Shown here in pieces: positions 30,901-33,740 of a stretch of 33,740 bases of DNA (within the stretch, counting starts at the first letter, position 1; each line of letters opens with the position of its first letter). The DNA comes from Opitutales bacterium. GTDB lineage: Bacteria > Verrucomicrobiota > Verrucomicrobiia > Opitutales > Seribacteraceae. The notes beneath the pieces are model-generated. The model did no database searches. It worked only from the letters and a program-made list of their open reading frames with translations, and had not been told where the DNA came from. Location: positions 1 to 33,740 of the forward strand of contig JAQXBH010000204.1 of NCBI GenBank assembly GCA_029252505.1. Direction: 5' to 3'. Position numbers and translations under genes: made by a program.

Positions 30901-33740
30901 CCAATAAATTTCATTATTTCTATCCTTTGAAAAATTAGATGCTCGGACAGCCCCATTGGTACGAATAGAAATAAGAGTCGGAACATTAAAGTCGTAGGTA
31001 CTGGAAAGACCATCACGTAAATTTCCATTTATTTGAGTTAACCCGTTGATCACATTTGGATGGGTCCAAGTGCTCGACCAAATTGCGTTACTCGCACTAT
31101 GAAAATGATGTCCAGTATCATCCCCCAATAAAAACCCTTGATTTCCAATTTTGCGATTTACTACGAGAAACACGGTACGAATCGTTTCAATCTTCTCGAA
31201 CGTGAGGTAATCGCTCGTGCCATCAAAGCGAAGATTGGGCATTCCATTTAAGGCACCATGTACGAAACTCGGTTGAGAATACAAAGTAGTCTGAGTGGCA
31301 TTTCGGCCTTGCCCCGACTTATCCTTAACCAGTCCAACAGGCTCCCCTGGGCTGAGCACAAGAGTCTGTCCTGTTCCGTTCAGGTCAGATCCGTCTAGCC
31401 ACAATCTCAAACCTGAGTAATCCATCGGGGTAAAACCTGAATTCCCAGCCTGAGGTAGAAAAGACAGGCTAGTAGGTGACCAAACAGACCCAAAAGCATT
31501 AGAAGCTCGGACACGCATATAATACTCCCGAGGGAATCCAAGCCCCGAATTAATATGACCAGTAATCGACCCGACTTGAGCCTGGTTAATTTCAATAGAT
31601 TGTTGCCAGGCAAGTGGATTTGTACCGCCGTCACTTTCCCCCCAATAAAACGTAACTGAAGTGTTTGAATCCCCTCCATCACTTAATAGTACCGAATTTA
31701 ACTGAGCTCCTATCAAAGTAGCCTCTGTAACGGAATAAACAGGACTTAGCACCGGAACTGAATTATTAGTATCCGTTGTAAAGGTCTGAACACCCGACCA
31801 AGAAATTCCACCCGCCGAACCATTTGAATTATCTCCAGAAAACCTGAAATGATAAACGCTATTCGGCGAGAGCCCGGAAATGAAATGTGACAATGCACCC
31901 CTTCCTTTTGTTCCTAAAGAATAATTATTATCCCAGGTTCCAGAGCCTGCATTATCGTCGCCCCAATGAACAGTAATGTTTGGGTCAATTCCACCAGTTT
32001 GCTTAATATCACCAAGCAAATTAGCAGAGCGAGAAGAGATGCTTCCGGCGGGAAGAGAAACAATGTCTGAAATAGTATGAGAAACGGATAATAGAAGGGT
32101 TGCATGCGCTGCATAAGTTGAATTTTTTGCGATCAGGGAAATTTTGTAATACCCTCCCACGCTAGGATTGCCTGAAATTGATCCATTCGCATCACAGGTT
32201 ATTCCGGACGGTAGATTATAAGCCGCGAAATTTGCATCAGAAATGTTTGTTAAAATTTGGTAATTGAATGAATTACCAATGGTCGCAGATTCCGACTTAG
32301 CACTGGTAATCTGCGGCAACTCTGACAAATGATATTGTTTATGCGGGTGTGTATCTGGTAGCTTATCTTGCAGTCCCCATTTTTTTGCAAGATAGCCCTC
32401 CTGGTTTTTAATTTGATTGTCTGAAAGAGGAGTCTCAAAAATAATGAGTTCTGCTAAATCGCAATTGGCGAAGCGATTATTAATATTTCTATCACTGGCA
32501 AAATTAGAAGCTTCCACATTACCTAATGTACGAAGTGAAAGAATAGACATATTCCCTGGCTTTGATGTGTACCAGTATGCCGTATCTCCATTCAAAGCAA
32601 AATTACCATATTTTACATTCGAATGAGTATGTCTTGTATTAACTAAATCGTTCGAATTCATTGGGTGGAAATGATATCTATTATTATCCCCCAAAATAGG
32701 CCAATACCCACCTGAGTTCTTAAAGACCCAGAAAACAGTTCGGACATTAGTGAAATTTGCAAAACTGTGATAATCTCCATCCGTACCACTATACCTCATT
32801 ACAGGCATTCCATTCTGAGCATCTGTGATAATATCAGGACTCCCATTTTTCGTGGCATGGTTTTCGCTACCACTTTTATCTAGCCACGTTGCAGATGAAG
32901 CCGAGGTATCATTCGCATCAAGCCATAAAACTGATTGAGGGAGGGTAGAGTCGAAAGAATTTGTCAAAAATACTCCCACATCCGGTGACATAAATGAACC
33001 AACCGAGTTTGAAACCGCCACGCGGAAGAAGTAAACGGTTTGTTCCTGCAAATCTCCTATTGAAATCGAGAAGGGTCCCGCAGGCGTATTGCCCAAGCTT
33101 TCATTGAAGTCCCAATTAGATGTATTATTAAAATCTGATCCATGATCTTGTTCTCCCCAAACAAAAGTGATCTCCGGAGTCTCCCCGCCAGTGGAGATAA
33201 GAGTGCCATTTAAATTGGCACTGCTGTGAGAAATATTGGATGCGTTGATATCACCAATGGTGGGAAGAGAAAGTCCGGCCGTTGTGGATGTGCTTGTCGA
33301 TACAAACCCAGTAGGATTTACAGGAAGAATCCCTAGCCCCGTATCCACTAAACGACCAGTTAAGTAAGCAGATGTATTTTTCAGATTAGCGGGCAATCGA
33401 TTGATAATAGTAGGGATATTAGTTCGACTCGTGTCTAAAAATGCAGTCGAGCCAGATAGAGTGACTTCTCCGTAGGTCGGCGCATCATTAGCCCATGGGT
33501 GGGAAGAGGGCAGGGGAACTCCCCATTTATGTGAAAGATATCCCTCGATATTTAAACGTTTATCCTCAGTAAGTAGACCTTCAAAAATCATAAATTCAGC
33601 AACCTGGCATTTTGATGATTGTCTTCCAGATGTCATCGCACCAAAAGCTAAATACTCAGGAAAAAACCAATTATTGTTTGATCCTTGCTTACTGGCATTT
33701 CTGTAATTTCCCTCGATTCCATCTGTCCATACGGTGGCAG
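15925..33740 (-). CDS. Giant LamG/jellyroll multidomain surface protein (5' end beyond window)
   Basis: One open frame of at least 5,937 residues, still open at the right edge; an ATG at 33636 is internal. Features visible from N to C are: partial jellyroll, Fn3-like, jellyroll, He_PIG, two Fn3-like, jellyroll, an Fn3-like domain holding an F5/8C-like domain, three Gly-rich units, LamG, He_PIG, Fn3-like, a LamG holding a jellyroll, Fn3-like, LamG(LamG(PA14)), an Fn3-like domain holding a jellyroll, a jellyroll holding a LamG, LamG, He_PIG, Big-like and MBG domains, a Big-like domain holding a LamG, Big-like, jellyroll, three further Big-like repeats, then a calcium-loop segment (DSDGDGYSN). 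Cysteines are few, as usual for extracellular adhesins. Carbohydrate or surface binding is the likely role. No C-terminal sorting motif of a kind I recognise is present. Confidence 0.93.
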   Translation of the reverse strand, partial: ATVWTDGIEGNYRNASKQGSNNNWFFPEYLAFGAMTSGRQSSKCQVAEFMIFEGLLTEDKRLNIEGYLSHKWGVPLPSSHPWANDAPTYGEVTLSGSTAFLDTSRTNIPTIINRLPANLKNTSAYLTGRLVDTGLGILPVNPTGFVSTSTSTTAGLSLPTIGDINASNISHSSANLNGTLISTGGETPEITFVWGEQDHGSDFNNTSNWDFNESLGNTPAGPFSISIGDLQEQTVYFFRVAVSNSVGSFMSPDVGVFLTNSFDSTLPQSVLWLDANDTSASSATWLDKSGSENHATKNGSPDIITDAQNGMPVMRYSGTDGDYHSFANFTNVRTVFWVFKNSGGYWPILGDNNRYHFHPMNSNDLVNTRHTHSNVKYGNFALNGDTAYWYTSKPGNMSILSLRTLGNVEASNFASDRNINNRFANCDLAELIIFETPLSDNQIKNQEGYLAKKWGLQDKLPDTHPHKQYHLSELPQITSAKSESATIGNSFNYQILTNISDANFAAYNLPSGITCDANGSISGNPSVGGYYKISLIAKNSTYAAHATLLLSVSHTISDIVSLPAGSISSRSANLLGDIKQTGGIDPNITVHWGDDNAGSGTWDNNYSLGTKGRGALSHFISGLSPNSVYHFRFSGDNSNGSAGGISWSGVQTFTTDTNNSVPVLSPVYSVTEATLIGAQLNSVLLSDGGDSNTSVTFYWGESDGGTNPLAWQQSIEINQAQVGSITGHINSGLGFPREYYMRVRASNAFGSVWSPTSLSFLPQAGNSGFTPMDYSGLRLWLDGSDLNGTGQTLVLSPGEPVGLVKDKSGQGRNATQTTLYSQPSFVHGALNGMPNLRFDGTSDYLTFEKIETIRTVFLVVNRKIGNQGFLLGDDTGHHFHSASNAIWSSTWTHPNVINGLTQINGNLRDGLSSTYDFNVPTLISIRTNGAVRASNFSKDRNNEIYWKGDLAELLIYNEPLPTSILRKVEGYLAHKWGIQSSLVGSHPYRVTAPSRSKSAATTKIYWGGTDGGVDPSLWDNVIDVGEVGVGLRKLSENVSVLAEPLPNQAGASYGVERLVDGILPMDGWRSTWTAWFKEDPQLTFNLGAERSMNKIRIYFQPYERADELKEVEIWVADEEMSFSLLKTVPGVVGIREQGVFAEYDFEGVTTRAIRLAPKFQGWGHQWGEVEFWVYDSGDFKAKVEGLTKGQTYYYRTFTTNDGGSRWAPDTNSFQAEDKVAYESGKLIINTTLGTWKHSGGDQRSGVVSQKKLSDNIGNEYLYEVCRFEFDKIELKGSLEVEVKGTASLEIVARNGDAFIGVPIALSGEDGSTSSVGSSGPGGFDGGDVGGRGFGPGGGLGGNAPGGGGFGGAGGLATATTGQPYATGGLLDFVGGSGGGGFLVDYTGGGGGGALKIESSQTLTLDSRLLSIGGSGISGSGGGSGGSLFLKAENLVLTSQSIIDVSGGSNGGGAGRIYLEGTKSLLNEGANNLRKSGGPGAAPGTEGTLRFVRPSHLEELDFRVGSIVIDTDVGSLTHSGGSIAYGLTEDYLYIDQSGAAWPYSVCRFRFTRIHLGGGVVVQLKGRNALALEAYSGDLILGANIRADGGNADTNFGGIGILGGYSGVDGASLYGSGPGAPKLPSSVGHGAAYGGHGSGNAGIYGDRSLNDLLGGSSGGASDTAGSGAGGGSILLKASRELIIEPNVLITANGGNGSGNGASGSGGGVRLEATRVYNHGRIEAKAGSGVQVEGDNQSRGSSGGRVAIIANAEVTAGDIDVSGEWLSNEGSIFIGGSYLNSSLIAENAKVTIDTKTGYFSIEGGAHGEGVFTDHSYTDSIGLNWNYGVTTFTFSQVRLSGETHVVLRGDRSLSVKTVAGGEIYVGADLLLDGGDASNVNGYGGRPVLNPWAGSSSQKVFGKGPGGPGIAGNWGVGASYSYGDEQISDLMAGSSGSSGRYFQGSGAGGGAIELMAEGDLTIAPGVIISANGGNGRSDANQNDHGAGGSGGALKLSGKNIYNQGLVRVLGGNRGAGGGRIVMAAQGTIDKGIISVGSGSFKEVKPPVVMVPELLYLSYNSKGTQVLRKNVSTRPANLVAYWPMDEGDGEQTVDAMGRFNGQLIGGTSWQDGYFGKGIQFNGTNAYISTQATADVLGIDGKKPRTISFWVKVDGNNPQTEPGFYGYGELANPNGVNKFWGLRNIKDGGYTQLISQHWGWDPRATHSNSLLGRWAHFAHCFNGSEVSIYMDGSRIANWTRSEISTGVAQTFQFGRWRNDANAYFGGILDEMRIYDDSLSENEILQIFGGQDLKEDLVYLHHQVQASGDPTFYNSSFLPNGLSINQLNGEIIGQPLQVGIFDLNVTATNLAGSGVSPLRIIVNKTAPIVSSASPRNVTSSSARFSALVSNDGGDPPTLSLFWGDNDGGSNLLVNPADDIHWDNRIDLNGTHSEGMAHLYVDGLTLGSTYYYKWLASNSVNSAVWSLPPQEGIKAWWKLDESSGNITLDQINGNTGTLVGIDNSARVFGKIGNAIRFAGAGENMIAKGFKGVSGDKARTLSFWMKSIQANGALVNWGESEEAQNWAVSLNNGSLRLDIGGSRLTGSTTLNNNAWHHIALVLPNGSKSATDVFMYVDGSKENPILTHDFAFPSSIGGLQLWLDASDLTSAEALWNDKSGNNNHATKNGNPSIVTNGFNGHSIMRYSGNNGEYHSFNRISDIRTVFAAVKYNSGYWYLLGDTGSYDFHGNGETSIFHPTYAHTGIKSGSTFAVNGSAYGIYDPWPSDFSVISLRTSSNVRANNFSNDRNIGGRYANGDLGELLIFNTALSAADVNRVYSYLSFKWGLMGVNTSAQNDFQVGTDNSGNHFNGVIDEIRLYDHSLSTEEVNSIALNGTMKFQTSSVALPPVVEITALSAESNGSVIITGNLISKDSNLPTVRVYYGNENAGFDPSAWDNWVDVSSGNPLALGEFNASVTGLNPGETYYFRTFASSVDGADWSSGDPQVIDDLMAFWRLDEESGVFAYDSTYPANTARFEGSENNATRPSGYNAQGLFFDGGTNSLNLDFNSTGYLENSFEGRSLSFRFKPTAKVYAGPAITQYADLAAYFPFDEGTGASASDLSVNELTGTGSGGFSWIAGNAGQAISLDGVNDSLSLETQGVLKELHKKSYSISLWVNPVTGVVGKYSPGQFNIFGFKVPMSEAYFSSTDVLFSLTPSGSSLLTGGPSGTGLAFDNDSHFINAGIGINQNDNYMSLFTGTFLAKESGTYTFETRGNDDRGVLWIDLDQDGIFEVSGSLGNEKILDATYPAIDSKAVQLTTGYYSMALVHAEGAGGSSIQLYFSAPSSASGPTSLSLVNPSVNTDLFLTENAYSLVKRGPFGLSLDGNNSLSYTHATASQRVSVSSGLSLSPSNWTHVGVVVDYNSSTLKLYQNGELVSQNSLPEDSPLNLLASETWEVGGTSRISKDYFNGGIDDLRFYQSALSDSDINSTFNDDLTGAIPAGYSNQMLYDEGTSTSGIGVVLEGNSLKARVGENGSFAEVSSNVNVKDDQWHHAVVTFGDSPKTLKLYLDGILQGAPALLDYSMVSLHAEPPSFGAVSGSSVFSGFGNYKGLLDELRIYDRGLVEGDVNLIFDGDSLNQGFLEFRAIEKPVVLTKSAINVLPTQATLRAEVLSIGGEITTVQTVTDQSFNTDTIPGLSAWYSAQDMNGDNVEDLGQVLSNGDIVTSWRDGSGKQRNMLNTSGNPRFYISALKGKPVISLDGDDMIWGDTNFDFLTNSGYSMVSIARYTGGANNRVISSRTRNWLFGFHGGLVSRWFAEGWISAAGPSDNNWHLHLGSIEAKGGNPRASFWRDGEQMVLNNRGSNNTNFAPGVLQFGGFLTNRERSTCEIAEVIVFDRELNQGERAKLEGYLAHKWRITEEVLPSSHPYISSNPFGGIQENTVVQSVGGDNPVVKIFWGDEWIDSNATLVDVNDNSKWDYVVDINGGGPVSLGTYDILVENLTINTPYFYRAYAENLGGGSWATDVQTFTASDTRFTKYTMDGLVLWLDAMDTDGDSLDDSLVEGNSVPLWVDKSESSKNALQSVPNAMPTYAKSVFDGYPAIRFASGESYNIGSLNLTVGNIHVFMVAQGLGVGIGASNGVTGWTLDAKTTPRLGSYSNEYSVLQQVTLGNDPSTGFGQLIGEIGEVMVFDRLLSPLEKEKVEGYLAHKWGITPDLAGSSYKIKNGLALYYPFEETDGSTIQDASPNLRNANLTDGNLNTTGKFTSGIEFDNLAHTKIDLGVNQLALPSNWTISTWFTTPLDDTFVDFRHALTGGGTNAHVIFDQAGSKELGAFDGTFNSTGFGANNLITGWHHLAARGSGAQTSFWVDGVAVGTVNANVASAVDTIGNLSGGFGRFADKIDDFRIYDRALGASEIVDLFGSGNGDFGAHPFSTYSPNFDNSPEIILPSNPIVHWTFDELNGTVVIDSSGVGNVGDGTSFSDLYLFSEVGRNGTALRFDGNQSLRLPSDVATFNLTGPFAIGLWLNSADLNGVIFRSDRIKFYISNGFINAEVRIGGTWKISNSFPLSINQWVHYILQWDGNKVVVYVNNEEVIAPINAKGTLAGDGTAADFYFGKHPSSPDYLEGEMDDLRIFDQGLTAQERQDIYNFSDSPLIARFGQEYAYAIESIKGPTEYNATNLPQGLEVDGVSGLIYGIPTQTGEFNSTVTVSNISGSDSEIIKLVVLKGRQSISFNQDLGVISYGSVPIDLNVTATSELPVSLELVDGNSSVDLNGTTLTIRSPGMVRIKATQVGGLEWLAAEPVFLDLQIMKKELVVRVNDQFRKTDQVNPLFTYEFNGFAYDDNESDLIQSVSVTTSVADGNTSNPTPEGLYSINGTGVLSGKYFVTYLDGKLTVSNKTQQELIFDQNLSSVSATLSTLSLNGYSRTLDGNLSNLPLLYQVEDETVARILTTRQDVLLAYWKLDENLYSGAKDSMGNYNGTLLDLNVTGSSKDWLPARFGNGVRLGSSNGRIEAGSVPLDGSFTISLWLNSSDLNSSGEQILAKDGFASMNVCRLRKVNGDGNIAFDFLTDGNSTALTLQSPSPVLTQNEWVHIAVVYDDSNDSNRTLSLFADGNLSHKLSLVPVSGFPLNQRFSPFKMGGSTSPFVGIVDDIRIYSDDLNQSEINQIYGSGGGDFKTLEIIGAGITKVTAMQDGDNIYAPALLVDNYLTVVKAPQSLSFAPIVDHAVGDFPFYLEANSTSGLPVQFATSDPAKATIIGNKVFIQGTGLVTITAFQNGDNRFDSALGVDQNFTIGYGNLFSDSAPGLKLWFDATDVNADNEPDSMFDFISGSRVSMWGDKSGNTNNPIQATENNMPRWTPQSLNEKPIVTFDSSSGELFDIQSAVSSPEFIFIVHKQSVLGSSSVLGGDLSTTNPDGFFSLEDSASGVEILSDVNTSKWSVNSLRIIPGGQSLWVNGTVAPLVSSGDSNLTSAFDKLGESFSGDIAEVLVYNQSVNSVNRQKIEGYLAHKWGLTSSLELIHPYSSNPPSFGGPQSITFPPLVDKAFGDSSFPLLAVATSGLPITYISSNPSVATITGNLVTISGKGSTTITAMQLGDDRYHPASPVSQVLTVIHPGVKDDQIIIFELIPEKVRDDPAFELNATAVSSGINHPVFNLPVSFVVNYGPASVNSVGLVTLDGLEGNVSITASQSGSAYVNPAIPVTQVFYVSSKQRQEIRFPDLGQPGGLRDTPRGHRPLVLQGVRSTSGIPLQITSSNSSIVRIFKGNQIIPLMEGTVDLTFNAPGNASFVAAESATKSLRIIGVDKFVWRQFRKSDVRYTGIQDRFIDRLMLKNPLLNVMESRKVFNEDYSDSDGDGYSNLFERAIGSDSLGPDRGQDLPVLSIHDDNRTRISFVRYKEDGNSTINSAGESFIYQVEQSNDLQTWNRSGIILERSVDLGGGLERQTWVADDSKLSGRSRKFLRVRVLVP
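16013..16020. repeat. C8/G8 homopolymer tract in the giant gene
   Basis: Eight consecutive C on the plus strand read as G8 in the giant gene, encoding Gly codons in DLGGGLERQ about 30 codons before the stop. Loss of one G gives an immediate TAG; gain of one G gives a TGA about ten codons later. Confidence 0.9.
16235..16292 (-). other. Calcium-binding-type loop at the giant protein C-terminus
   Basis: The segment DYSDSDGDGYSNLFERAIGSD carries a D-x-D-x-D-G-Y pattern typical of thrombospondin type 3 or dockerin-like calcium loops. It is a common C-terminal feature of secreted Verrucomicrobia proteins. Confidence 0.7.
16460..19645 (-). repeat. Big/Ig-like repeats with one MBG domain
   Basis: Six related ~85-residue units share 'Q.(I/L).F..(L)......(F/S).L.A..(S/T)SGLP(V/I).(F/Y)....(V)A.I.G..V.I.G.G...(I/V)TA.Q.G......A..V...L.V'. 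The MBG domain (about 19141-19405, with FRKTDQVNPLFTYEFNGF and DGKLTVSN) lies between the first and second. The second unit is split by a LamG domain (18300-18975). A jellyroll module separates the third and fourth. Confidence 0.75.
18300..18975 (-). other. LamG cassette inside a Big-like repeat
   Basis: The Big-like repeat breaks after DETVARIL (~18975). A complete LamG (LLAYWKLDENL ... VDDIRIYSDDLNQSEINQIYGSGGGDF) follows. The repeat resumes at LEIIGAGITKVTAMQDGDN (~18303), aligning with the intact sister repeat VATITG..VTISGKGSTTITAMQ. Confidence 0.72.
22925..24810 (-). other. Doubly nested LamG with PA14 core
   Basis: Outer LamG starts at LMAFWRLDEESG (24805) and runs to the strand SLSFRFKPT. 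It is interrupted after AGPAI (~24541) by a second LamG (LAAYFPFDEGTG, ending ISKDYFNGGIDDLRFY...INSTF). The outer domain resumes at QMLYDEGTS (~23317), with NVKDDQWHHAVV, LYLDG and LDELRIYD. The inner LamG is itself split between VVGKY (~24275) and ENAYSLVKRGPFG (~23731) by a PA14 domain (TGTFLAKESGTYTFETRGND, DDRGVLWIDLD). All seams keep the frame. Confidence 0.75.
25150..26352 (-). other. LamG domain split by a KWG jellyroll
   Basis: The LamG begins IKAWWKLDESSG (~26350), continues through NNAWHHIALVL and MYVDGS, and stops at HDFAF (~25879). A complete jellyroll (GLQLWLDASDL to SFKWGLMG) follows. The LamG then resumes with DFQVGTDNSG and GVIDEIRLYDHSLS (~25288-25150). Confidence 0.75.
27632..30072 (-). 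repeat. Three tandem Gly-rich beta units
   Basis: Units at about 29236-30072, 28385-29232 and 27632-28383. Each has '(I/V)xID/NTxxGxxxxxGG', a 'YxVCRFxF' or 'YGVTTFTF' strand, 'hxGxhhhxhxGxxxLxhxxxxGxhhhGAxI', a long Gly/Ser-rich stretch containing a 'GSGAGGG' or 'GGGGGG' core, then '(I/V)xxxGGNGxGxG' and 'GGRhxhxA'. A (ACC)n trinucleotide run at 29563-29580 encodes poly-Gly. They may form a parallel beta structure with glycine loops, as in ice-binding or pectin-lyase-like proteins; this is inference. Confidence 0.8.
30095..30745 (-). other. Fn3-like module with an inserted F5/8 type C-like domain
   Basis: The Fn3-like strand DNVIDVGEVGVG (~30650) is followed by a ~145-residue discoidin-like domain (SYGVERLVDGI, WRSTWTAWF, PQLTFNLG, NKIRIYF, VEIWVADE, RAIRLAPKF, VEFWVYDSG). 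After it the Fn3-like module continues with DFKAKVEGLTKGQTYYYRTF (~30212). F5/8C domains typically bind glycans or membranes. Confidence 0.7.

Larger units (their letters stand above)
21735..33258 (-). repeat. Seven Fn3-like 'WG..DGG' modules
   Basis: Each unit runs 'S.SA.L.G.L.S.GG..P.V.(V/F)(Y/F)WG..DGG....W....(L/V)G.......(V/S)GL..G..YYFR..A.NS.G..W'. Copies lie at about 32965-33258, 31775-32070, 31445-31760, 30095-30745 (interrupted), 26361-26672, 24812-25120 and 21735-22892 (interrupted). The WG-DGG motif distinguishes them from ordinary Fn3. I cannot name the family model. Confidence 0.8.
17255..33740 (-). repeat. Seven 'KWG' ConA-like jellyroll modules
   Basis: Each ~200-residue module starts with (L/V)xLWLDAxD, has W.DKSG, (I/L)AE(L/V)(I/L)(I/V)F near the end, and closes with EGYLAHKWGL followed by HPY. 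Copies lie at about 33490-33740 (partial), 32336-32950, 30766-31426, 25290-25878, 22030-22760, 20536-21720 (split by a LamG) and 17255-17926. The closing motifs are at 33521, 32376, 30808, 25294, 22083, 21199 and 17296. This is a LamG-like lectin fold common in Planctomycetes and Verrucomicrobia. Confidence 0.85.

Noticed and set aside
33634-33636. ATG at 33636 as the start of the giant gene
   Set aside because: The frame continues upstream without a stop and the upstream residues match the interior of another jellyroll module.
15925-33740. Diversity-generating retroelement target
   Set aside because: No reverse transcriptase, template repeat or adenine-biased variable tract is visible in the window.

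Overview
The window comes from a low-GC bacterium, most likely a marine or freshwater member of the Verrucomicrobiota (Opitutales/Puniceicoccaceae-like). This is inferred from family content only: a TIGR02597-type exported protein, a giant LamG/jellyroll surface protein whose modules end in a 'GYLAHKWG' motif and whose C-terminus carries 'DSDGDGYSNLFERA', and a monoheme protein of the kind seen in the PVC group. No rRNA, tRNA, CRISPR array, transposase, integrase or phage gene is visible. Every intergenic gap is under 150 bp.

Positions 1-8207 hold six minus-strand genes. In transcription order they are: a two-TM potassium channel with two RCK domains, an MFS transporter, a ClsC-like phospholipase D lipoprotein, a small outer-membrane beta-barrel protein, a PatB/MalY-type C-S lyase, and NAD-dependent DNA ligase LigA (3' end outside the window). 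Very short spacings or overlaps at channel/MFS, MFS/PLD and PatB/ligA suggest co-transcribed blocks. Positions 8342-12000 hold a plus-strand pair: an exported PQQ-type beta-propeller protein and PriA, coupled by an ATGA overlap. Next come a minus-strand TIGR02597-like exported protein (12022-13944), a divergent exported CxxCH protein (14034-15344), a bidirectional terminator hairpin, and a minus-strand periplasmic rhodanese (15392-15775).

The right half (15925-33740) is one minus-strand reading frame that is still open at the window edge. At least 5,937 residues are visible and the true N-terminus lies outside. It is built from seven 'KWG' jellyroll modules, canonical LamG domains, seven Fn3-like modules with a 'WG..DGG' motif, putative-Ig (He_PIG) and Big-like repeats, one MBG, one PA14 and one F5/8C-like domain, three Gly-rich units and a calcium-loop C-terminus.

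The most striking observation is that many of these domains are inserted inside other domains rather than strung end to end. The clearest case is a PA14 domain inside a LamG domain that itself sits inside a second LamG domain. Others are a jellyroll inside a LamG, an F5/8C domain inside an Fn3-like domain, a LamG inside a Big-like domain, and a LamG inside the tail of a jellyroll module. The unrelated TIGR02597-like gene nearby shows the same style of in-frame insertion. This suggests a genome with a habit, or a mechanism, of inserting whole domain cassettes in frame into secreted proteins. The nesting is read from the translated sequence; the mechanism is inference.
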